A stretch of DNA of 64,000 bases from Physcomitrium patens (Eukaryota; Streptophyta; Bryopsida; Funariales; Funariaceae): contig NC_037261.1 in assembly GCF_000002425.4 (NCBI RefSeq), positions 7,182,701 to 7,246,700 on the forward strand. Reading direction: 5' to 3'. Shown here one piece after another: positions 38,579 to 47,560 of the stretch (position 1 is its first letter; every line of letters starts with the position of its first letter). Both the position numbers and the translations under genes were made by a program. Below the pieces are notes generated by a model, which saw nothing but the letters and a program-made list of their open reading frames with translations, made no database searches and was not told the DNA's origin.

Positions 38579-41500
38579 ATTCTCCACCTTCTTGACAACT
38601 TGAAGATTTTCTTGTGGAGACTGAACAATGGAAATCTTCGATCTATTAGAAACAAAGGCAACTGAGTCCCTGCATACTTGAATCTCATGCCAAAGAGTAT
38701 TGAGGATGTTGATCAAGTAACACAAACAAAACATGATCTTATATCACCTGCTCAAATTCATAACTTCAACTGCAATATCAACTGAAATTGACACCAAATG
38801 TGAGAATCAAGAATACAAAATACATGGAGGGGCTACAGAAATGTTAACGATTAACATCTTGATCACCTTGGAATCCAATCAAAAAATGAACTTTCCTATT
38901 TCATCAACCAATAGTCCATAAATACATAATGTCTTAAGTTAACTGCCAGTTAAGTTTATCATCATTGAGTAGAAGTTTAAGGGGATTGTTGATGTCAAAT
39001 CTATATTGTCAGCCAAGGATGCTTTGTGGTTGTCTTCCTAGATATTCAACATTCCTCCTCAACATGAACATATCTCTTATCTTTTGCAACCATGTTGCAT
39101 GTTAGGAGCAGAGTCTTGCCATTGGAATCTATGTCACATGTAAGTTTTATACTTTCTTGTACTATTATTCTATCTCTTTTGTTACTATATATATTTTAAT
39201 TTAAATTCTATGAATTGTTGCCTATTGTAGTTGTAGATCTTCTTTCTTGCATTATGGATGTTTGGCATTGCACTTAGTTGGTACAGTCACTCCAGTGTAA
39301 AGAGCATCTTGATGAAGAAAATTTCTTTGAGATAAGAGAGAAGAAAGAAAAGACACTAGACTATACCATTACTTCTTGACCTACAATTTTATGTTGTGTG
39401 ATATGTTTATAAATCTTTGTTTCTACTTCAAGTAGCTTGATTATAAAAATGGATGAAAGATTTTAGTGGTTCTAAAAATAGAAGAATCAAATCTTATGAA
39501 GAAGCAAAGTAATGCTTAATAATAAGTTTTTCTAATTCTAGAAGAGATTCTATGTTATCAACTTGTAATAAAGATGTTTTTTATGGTAGAAACTAAATTC
39601 TTGAATTAATTAAAATTTCTTGGTAATCATTTTAAACCTCCTTAGTCTTTACAAATTGTTGTAATAAAAAGTTGACATAAATTTTTTTAATGTATCAACA
39701 ACTGAGCATTAATTGGAATAAAGCTTATTTCTATTGTGCCATCTTTAATCTTTTATTGAAAATAATGGTGTATTTATCAACTTGATACAACTTATATTAT
39801 TACTTGGAATTAAGGTTGGCATATTGATACTCATTTGCAACTCCTTATGTAACCTTCACAAATATGTAAGATCAGAAGGTCATTGAGAGACAATTCAATA
39901 TCATACTTTTGTTCTTAATAGAACTATAGTATCTTGAAGGTTATTGCTCTAGTGAATTGGAGCACCTCTAAATTGATGAAAAATTCTACTAATTAATCTT
40001 CTATTATTTGGATGACAACTAAAATCAACATTTGTAAATGTAAATAATCCTTTGTCTCATCTAATGAATTACATAATATCATAAGCTATAATTTCTTTTA
40101 AGTATCTTAAAATATTTCTTATTGCTTGTAAGTGAGTTTAGCATACAAAGTATTATTGACTATCAAATTGGTACAAAATATTGTCAATGTATAATTCTCT
40201 CTATATGACTTTTTGCATATTAGTATTAGCTCTTAATTATTCTAGATTTATTGCTTTTTAAGGTGATATTAATTCTATCTCATCTTCTACAAAAAAAAAT
40301 CAATATTATCATAGTATTTTTAATTAGTTGTAGGTCCTAACTCACATTACTTCTTGCTTACAAAAAAAAAATCAATAATTTTTTTTTGTGGGTTTTTAAT
40401 TAGAACTATATGTTCATATGCTACTCGTGACTCATTGAAAATGAAATCTTTGCTTAACATTATTTTCTCACTTATTAGATCATATAATCAATAAACTTTA
40501 CTTTTGTCATCATAACTAACACAAATATATTTGTGGATCTTAAAATCTAACTTGTATTTGTTATCTATTAAAATATGAATAAAATCAATTGATCTAATAA
40601 TCCTTAAATGATCAACTACTGGTTTATTTTTAATATACTTTTATTTTAACATAATACCATGATTTGCTTTTGTTAGATTTTGGTTTAATGAATAGTTTAT
40701 TGTGTTAATTAGTTTGCTTTAGAGAAACATTGATAGTCAATTTTCATATACCAAACTATATATTCTTTTTACTATAAAATAATTTCTTCTTTTAGCTATT
40801 TTATTTTTAGTAAGAATTTAAGCTTGTATTAAATGACATCTAATGTCATAAGTTTTTAGAAATATATTAAAATATTTTAAAAAAACCTCGCCTCTTCTTA
40901 TATCTTTTAAGCCATATTTTTAATTTATTTTTTATAGTCGTATATTTGAATTGGTAGTCTAATATTTTACAATCTTTGAACTTATATAAACTATTGTACT
41001 AGTCTTGTTTTTTAAATACTACTATATTATTTTTGATTATATTATCCAATATACAAATATGTTTAGAATAAACATGATTACTTATTTTATATCAACAAAA
41101 AATCTATAGATATAAAATCATATTTGATAGAAGGTGAGTACAAAATATTTGTGATTTTTATTTCACCATCACCAACTTTAAACATTTTCTTTTTCCAAAA
41201 GTTTTATAAAACTCTCTTTCAATTATAATAATATTTTTTTTTATAATTGATTTTATATTTTTAAAATATCTTTTTTTCTAATTACATAAATATTATATTC
41301 AAAATATACATACCACCTATGTGAATTTATCAAATCTATTTCAAGATTTTTTACTTAAATTAAGTTTTTACTATTTAAATCATATTTTTTTGCTAATCAT
41401 GTTAATTTTTTAAAAACTAGGTGGTTCTTTGTAGTAAAAATAGTTATAAGACATATGCGTTGGTTTATTACAAATAAAACAAAATAAGGTATTTTTTTCT

Positions 41501-42440
41501 TCATTTATTTTTTATATTTTATTTTTATATTTGCTATTTTTTCTACTACAATATTTATTACTATTATTACAAAAATTATTATGTCTCACTTATCAATGGC
41601 CAAATCTCCTTTCTTTGCTTCTTCTAAAGAATTGATTATAATTTTTGCATTATGTAATTGCTAATGATTTATCTACAATATCTCCAAAATATAGTACCTT
41701 CATTTGAAGCTTGTGGTTATCATTGATCATCTTTTTAACAATTTGATAAAAAATTAGAAATAATATCAAAGTATTCATATATATGATTAGTTCTTCAAAT
41801 AATTGAAGTAAATAATTTGTTAGAATATTAACCATCATATACTCAAGGACTTTCTTTTTAATTAACTATTATTTAATGTCAATTTTTTGTAAAGTTCTTT
41901 TGCATTCTTCAAATATTTTTCAACATCATATCCTTCCTTCATCTTTATAGAATGAAGTTTTTTTGTTAGTAGAAGAATCTAAGAATGATCTGTACTTTGG
42001 AATGTATTTTGCAACATTTTCCATGCATTGGTTGGATTAGGTTTTTGAACTACTATATCTATAAATTCATCCTTTATAGAAACAAAAAGTCTTATATGAG
42101 TTTTACATATATTTTTTTAAAGAGAAATCTCATTCAATATTAGACCATTAAATATAGTAGCAAAAAAAAGAAGTATTACTTTTATTTTTATAATATGTTA
42201 CAAATCTTTTCTAAAAAGAATAAATTTTATTTTTAATTTTTATACATAGTAGTTGCTCTCTCCTTCAAATTTCTTTGCTTCTTCAATATTAAAGTGTGTT
42301 TTATCTTCAATCATAATATTGTCAAAAAATATTTTTTTTATTTTTATTTATTTTTATTTTTATATTTTGATATCAAATTAGAAATTAACATCTTGATCAT
42401 TCTAGAATCCAATCAAAGAATAAATTTTCTTATTTCATTA
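38579..42440 (-). mobile_element. Decayed Ty1/copia-like retrotransposon internal region
   Basis: On the minus strand near 42300 a gag-like start reads MIEDKTHFNIEEAKKFEGES. Around 42000-42060 a capsid piece reads SIKDEFIDIVVQKPNPTNAW. Near 41900 another reads LHSIKMKEGYDVEKYLKNAK. A zinc-knuckle-like CFICNKPTH lies near 41470. This order is that of a copia gag. Downstream pol parts are too decayed for me to place motifs, and frames are broken by many stops. A segment of about 75 bases near 42388 is repeated near 38848 in the same orientation, at roughly three-quarters identity by eye. Family assignment is moderately secure, boundaries are not. Confidence 0.5.
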
Positions 42441-42450
42441 ATTATTATTC

Positions 42451-42452
<2 letters not shown>

Positions 42453-42482
<30 letters not shown>
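42453..42482. repeat. (AT)n microsatellite
   Basis: Uninterrupted AT run between the copia-like remnant and the inverted LTR fragment. Confidence 0.9.
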
Positions 42483-42483
<1 letters not shown>

Positions 42484-42486
<3 letters not shown>

Positions 42487-42770
42487 GGACATGAATCTTA
42501 AAGAATTAAAAGATCAAGACATTCTTGTGTCACTCAAAAAGATTAGATAATCACTCAAAGATGATATGATATTATACTAGAATGGCTATTGCTAAAGATA
42601 AGAATACTAGAAAGTCTTGAAAATAAGACTAAGAAGTAGAAAGGCATTGACAAGAGTGAAGAAGGCTACACTCTTATTTCTACATATATTCTTAATTAGG
42701 AGCTATGTGGCAATATTCTATAGGACTTCTTAAATGTGTTGACTTTACAAGTCATGTTGTTATGTAGTAA
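42484..42770 (-). mobile_element. Inverted LTR fragment of the older gypsy family
   Basis: The reverse complement matches LTR sequence at 53700-53890 and, over a longer stretch including the tail, 57650-57935. Shared blocks include GAAGCCTTCTTCACTCTTGT (one mismatch in this copy) and CAATAGCCATTC. The copy is diverged and lacks both clean LTR ends. It shows the family also inserted in the opposite orientation close to element 1. Confidence 0.65.
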
Positions 42771-43976
42771 TAAAATTATATAATAAAAAATAAAAATATA
42801 GATGTTATTATAGAAGAGCCTAATTGAAAGACATAATAAAAAAATAAGAATAAATAATAAAAAGATAATAAAAGATTTGGTCATAATACCGCTTTTTGTA
42901 GAAGGAATTTTTATTTATTTTATAGATGCATAAATGAATCAAATCAAAGTAAATGAGATAAGAAATTAATATGTACATATTTAAAATAAAGTTAAAAATA
43001 AGTTAAAGCAAAATTTATCTCAAATTATCAAAAATTGATACCCGAAAAGGACCAATTGTCAATCTATATCAAAATCAGATCCAAAGACACAAAATTATAT
43101 CCATATAGTGACTCTAAGGTTTTTATAGAAATCAAAGATTAAAATTTGAGAGCAAACTTAAGAAAAGATTTTTAAGCATTATTTTTATATTATTTGAATC
43201 AATATTAAGACTTTGAGCGATTTTTAAAATTAATAATGTTCTTCATGGATTTAGACTTTGAAAAATACAAATATGTTCACAAATTTGAAGATTTCTTGAG
43301 TTTTGTGGCATATATATAAATGAAATTTGGGTAGTTTGTTCGTGTGCTTATTATGAATTTGTATGCAAAATTTGAAGTCAATTGAATGGTTAGATTGAAG
43401 CATATGAAGGTTTTTGTAAATTGAAGATTTAGAAATTGGAGTCTGATAGTCAATGAGTGTTTTTAAGATCTTTAGAAATTTATCAATTAGATTAGAGTTA
43501 AAATCATTTATATAAATAATAGATTTTATTTTTTAATATTTATGTAAAATTTAAAAATAATTCAATGATTTAAAAAGGAAATATTGGTGCTTGAAGTTCA
43601 ACATTGAAGTTGGAGTAGGAGGCTACCTTATATCTAATTGGATTATCTTGCATTCCTCTCAATTGACAAGTGTGATCAATTTCATCTTTCTTATGCTTAT
43701 TTTCAACTAAATTATTTATAATTTTTTAAAATTTGAATTGATATTAATGATTCAATTATTACTTATTGAAGTTTAAATCTACTATAGGATTTGTTAAGAA
43801 TTTGTTTAAGATTTAGAGTTTGATTAGGATTTGGTTAGAATTTGGTTAGGATTTCATTTAGGATTTATTTAGGTTTTAGGATTTTATTAGGATTTCAATT
43901 AGATTTTTATATAAGATTTGGTTAAGATTTATTAGGATTTTAATTAGGATTAAATTAATTTAATCCTAATTAAAAT
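42771..43976. other. AT-rich spacer with degenerate TTAGGATTT-type array and palindrome
   Basis: No gene. From about 43787 the sequence is a degenerate array of 'ggatttggtta / aggatttatt' units. It ends in a perfect 40 bp palindrome at 43937-43976, centred on TTAAATTAATTTAA with AGGATT/AATCCT arms, directly against the truncated 5' end of gypsy element 1. Confidence 0.7.
43937..43976. repeat. Perfect 40 bp palindrome
   Basis: All 20 base pairs of the two arms match with no spacer. It sits exactly where recognisable gypsy coding sequence begins. Confidence 0.9.
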
Positions 43977-45759
43977 TAACCATTGTCCAAAGAAGCGATG
44001 CAACCATAAAATGAGGAGTACGGCGATTAAAGAAGACATCATGTCTGAAAAAGAATTTGTCCAGCTATAATAGGGACTATGCGGCTGGAACCTTGTACAA
44101 CGCCTAGTGAAGGTCCTATCCTCTCCTTAGAACCCTCTCTATGTATTACAATAAATGTTATTCTATGACCTAAACATCTCAAAGCCTCTGCCTTGCTAGA
44201 TTCAGGAGCCGTAGTATATTTCTTAGATGAAAAATTTGCTAAAAGACATAGCATATTTTTAGTAAAGAAAACTAAACTTGTTCATATAGAAGTCATAGAT
44301 GGTTGCCAAGTATTACAAAAACTAAGAGATGCAGGACTCTATACCAAGATAAAAAAGTGTGTATTTCACACTACTCAAGTTGACTTCTTAGGATACATCA
44401 TTTCAAATGATGGACTTATGATGGATCCTAAGAAAGTTCAAACTATTATGAATTGGAAGATCCCAAAAACGATAAGAGATGTCTAATATTTTTTGGGATT
44501 TGCCAACTACTATCAGATCTTCATCAAAGACTCCTCTCAAGTTGCATCTCTACTTACACATTTGACTTGTAAAGACAAACTTTAATGGAATCAAGAAGCA
44601 GAAGTAGTATTTGAAGCTTTGAAGACAATCTTTGTTTCTGCACTAATCTTGTATCGGGTCAATTTTTCTAAGCCATTTATTATAGAAACAGATGCATCAG
44701 ACTTTGCTTTGGGTGTATTATTGTCACAAATAGGAACAGATGATAAACTTCATCCAATAGCTTTTTATTTCAGAAAATTTTCAAGAGCCGAGATTAACTA
44801 CGAGATCCACGACAAAGAACTTCTTGCAATCATGGATTTGTTTCAAGAATGGCGCCATTATCTAGAAGGTGCTTCTAGCCCACTCACAGTGTATACGGAT
44901 CACAAGAACCTTGAATATTTTATATCAGCATGTATTTTGAATCATCGCCAAGCCCGTTAGAGTATGTCTTTGTCAAGATTTGAATTCAAGATCACTTATC
45001 GAGTAGGAAAACAAAAAGATTTGTCAAATGCACTCTCTAGACAATCTTATCTTTCACCAAAGGAAAGAGATGCTGCTTTTGATCAACAACGAATAATTCT
45101 CTTCAAGCTAGAGCATCTTCATCTTTGAGCAATGAAATCAATACTAACTGTTGATTCAACTTTCATTAAGCAAGTTCAGTCAAGTATGCCTTCTGATCCT
45201 CTTATTCGTGATATGAATAGAAATCCTTCAAAGCCTCATGATACTTTCAAGTTTGAATTCAATAAGAATCTATTATATTTTGAGGGATTCCTATATGTTC
45301 TAGAATGTGAAGCTCGATTACAAGTTCTTCAAGCTCATCATGACTTTCCAGCAACATGACATTTTGGGTACAATAAAACTTTGGAATTAATATCCAGAAA
45401 CTTTTGGTCCCTACAAATCTGGAAAGTAGTTAAAGATTTTGTACAATCTTGTGATCTTTACTCAAGATCAAAAATTCCTCAACCTTGCGGACTTCTTCAA
45501 CCATTACCCATTCCAAAACAACCATTGTCTTCTATTTCTATGGATTTTATCATGGATCTTCCAATCTCAGATTCTTATGGCTTTATATTCGTGATAGTAG
45601 ATCATTTTACCAAGATGGCACATTTTGTACCATATACAAAATCTATCATAAGTGAAGAAATAGCTAAGCTCTTTCTTGACAATATCTATCGTTATCATGG
45701 ATTACTCAAGGATATTATATCAGATAGGGGAACTCAATTTGTATCAAGATTTTGGCGGA
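43977..45759 (+). pseudogene. Gypsy element 1, left part of gag-pol (truncated, interrupted)
   Basis: Starts inside the gag zinc knuckle (HCPKK). The protease then follows with an intact DSGA core (LLDSGAVVYFLDEKFAKRH, read across frame breaks) to KLVHIEVIDG, directly joined to the reverse transcriptase thumb (VLQKLRDAGLYTKIKK). The RT palm of about 1 kb has therefore been deleted near 44316. RNase H (ETDASDFALGVLLSQIGTD ... YTDHKNLEYFISA) and the integrase N-terminus and core ([21 protein letters not shown]) follow. Several stops interrupt the frame. Coding stops at 45759, where element 2 is inserted; the remainder resumes at 52049 with [14 protein letters not shown]. Element 1 is thus older than element 2. 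Confidence 0.85.
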
Positions 45760-45798
45760 TGTTAGGGACATATTCCTTAGAACTTTCTAGAGAGAAGT

Positions 45799-46045
45799 TT
45801 CTAGAACCTTCTAGAAAACAAGCCTCTAGAACCTTCTAGAAGAGAAGCCTCTGGAACCTTTTAGAGAGAAGTTTCCAGAAGCTTCTAGAAAGGAAGTCTC
45901 TGGAACCTTCTAGAAGAGAAGTTTCTAGAAGCTTCTAGAAAGGAATCCCCTGGAACTTTCTAGAAGCTTCCTAGTTAATAGAAGTAGCTCGAGAAGTTTC
46001 TAGAACCTTCTAAAAAGGAAGCCTCTGGAATCTTCTAGAAGCTTC
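45799..46045 (+). promoter_or_regulatory. Heat shock element array in the LTR promoter
   Basis: Alternating GAA/TTC pentamers at the spacing bound by heat shock factor trimers. Perfect four-unit sites lie at 45799-45816, 45873-45890, 45923-45940, 45953-45970 and 46028-46045, with three-unit sites at 45829-45841, 45903-45915 and 45998-46010. All lie 40-290 bases upstream of the LTR TATA box. The same array is in the 3' LTR. That these sites confer heat induction is inference from the known HSE consensus and from heat-responsive plant retrotransposons such as ONSEN. Confidence 0.75.
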
Positions 46046-46086
46046 CTAGTTAATAGAAGTAGTTCGAGAAGCTTCATAAGTAGGAG

Positions 46087-46094
46087 TATATATA
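46087..46094 (+). promoter_or_regulatory. TATA box of the 5' LTR
   Basis: TATATATA followed by GG, preceded by the HSE array and followed by the R/U5-like pyrimidine-rich part of the LTR. The equivalent position in the 3' LTR is conserved. Confidence 0.75.
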
Positions 46095-46254
46095 GGAATC
46101 GAGGCTGAAGAGTTCTTCAGTCTCGACAACACATCTCTTGGAGTTCTAGCTCACTTTTCTTGTGTTGTTCTTGTACTCATCTATTTAATCTAGTTCTGCC
46201 ACTTCTTCTTGAACTTCTTCTTAGATTTCAAGTCTGTATTTTGTGTCCGTGACA

Positions 46255-46534
46255 GTTTGTCGAGACTGCACTAACTTGAGATATCAGAGCTAGTTCTTTC
46301 TTAGTAGAGTGTGGATTACCCCTCTACTTGAAGGTATACTAGCATTTTTTAGAGGTTGCGGATTACCCTCCTCTAAGCTGATACTTTTTCTGTTACAATA
46401 TTGGAGTCTTATTCTTCTTGGAGAGAGTGGATTACCCCTCTTCTTGAAATTCTTAAGGCGTTTTATAGGTTGTGGATTACCCTCCTATAAACCAATATTG
46501 CCTCTTATAGGGTCATTTTTGTCCTTCTTTTAGA
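46255..46534 (+). promoter_or_regulatory. Leader of gypsy element 2 with four GGATTACC stem-loops
   Basis: The 280 bases between LTR and gag hold a tandem duplication of about 115 bases, each unit with two stem-loops whose loops contain GGATTACC. Stem-loop A1: AGTAGAG (46303-46309) with CTCTACT (46322-46328). B1: TTAGAGG (46349-46355) with CCTCTAA (46370-46376). A2 near 46424-46441 is weaker. B2: TTATAGG (46463-46469) with CCTATAA (46484-46490). B1 and B2 differ by a compensated G-C to T-A pair. A primer-site-like GATATCAGAGC lies at 46280-46290, resembling the initiator-Met tRNA site, but 25 bases from the LTR rather than adjacent. Confidence 0.7.
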
Positions 46535-47560
46535 ATGGCTGGAGGTCAAGACATTAGTATGACAAAAAGTTCGGAGTCTAAGTTAGATGCTATTATGAAT
46601 GCCATCGCTACGTTATCACAAAGAACTGCAGAGATTGAAGGAGTGGTGGCAAGGCTTCATAATGATGGAGTATCTGGGATAGCACAATCTAAACTACACT
46701 AGCCTCAAATTTTGGCACTTGGAGAAACAACTTTACCTCAGGTTCGACAAGAACCACTAGTTCTACAACATAAGGAGCCTCGAGTTAGCCTTCCAGATAA
46801 GTTTGATGGAACACGTTCCAAGTTTCGAGGATTCGTCAATCAAATCAGGTTAATAATGGTTTTACAGCCCGAACGATATCCAACGGAGGAGTCACGTGGT
46901 GGGCTTGTTGGAACCTTACTTACGGGACAAGCTCTATCATGGTTTGCTCCTTTGTTTGAGAAACGATTATCCATATTAAACAACTTCGAAACCTCTTTGG
47001 AAGCATTTGCGGAAGCATTTGGTGAACACGATAAGGTTCGATGGGCTACAACAAAGATCCGGTCGCTACGACAAGGGATGCGTTCTACATCAGTCTATGC
47101 TTCGGATTTCAGGCAATTAGTATGCGACATCAATTGGGATGAAGAAGCGTTGATGAGTCAATTCTATTGGGGTTTAAGAGATGATGTGAAGGATTTGCTG
47201 TTAACTCTTTCTGATCCACGAACGCTCAATGAAGCCATTAGTCAAGCTGTGAAGTGTGACAATCGCCTATTCCAACGTCACCAAGACCAACGCTCAAGAC
47301 AACATACAATTCACCATGCTCCAACTATGTCGACAAGCGGTGTGAATTCGCATTGAGAGGTGGAAGACATGTAAATTGATGCGGTACGTATCAAATCTCT
47401 TACTATAGAAGAAAAAAAGCAACGTATGTAGGAAAATTTATGCTTGTATTGTGGTGGAGAAGGCCACAAAGTCGAAAACTGCCCCAAAAAGCAAAATCGA
47501 GGCATAGTCAAGACTAAGGGAGTATTTGTTCAGGAAAACGAGGATGCCCAGCCACAGTAG
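46535..47560 (+). pseudogene. gag of gypsy element 2 (four internal stops)
   Basis: ATG at 46535 begins MAGGQDISMTKSSESKLDAI. The capsid-like middle (KFRGFVNQIRLIMVLQPERY; LLTGQALSWFAPLFEK) resembles the retrotransposon gag domain. The CCHC zinc knuckle CLYCGGEGHKVENC is at 47441-47482, and the frame ends at TAG 47558-47560. Stops within the frame: TAG 46700, TGA 47354, TAA 47372, TAG 47429. Each lies one transition from a sense codon, so the protein was recently intact. The pol frame is open from 47509 and lies -1 relative to gag, giving about 50 bases of overlap, as in elements that reach pol by -1 frameshifting. Confidence 0.85.

Larger units (their letters stand above)
45760..46254 (+). 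mobile_element. 5' LTR of gypsy element 2 (495 bp)
   Basis: Starts TGTTAGGGACA and ends GTGTCCGTGACA; the same 495 bases recur at 51554-52048 with about 14 differences by eye count (roughly 97 percent identity, 11 of them transitions). Flanking host bases are GCGGA on the left and GCGAA on the right of the element, a five-base target duplication with one mismatch. The first 290 bases are a dense array of TTCnnGAA motifs; a TATA box (TATATATA) is at 46087-46094, so U3 ends shortly after it and transcription should start about 30 bases downstream. Confidence 0.95.

Noticed and set aside
43787..43976. Telomere-like TTTAGGG array
   Set aside because: Units are TTAGGATTT-like and degenerate, not TTTAGGG; not telomeric.
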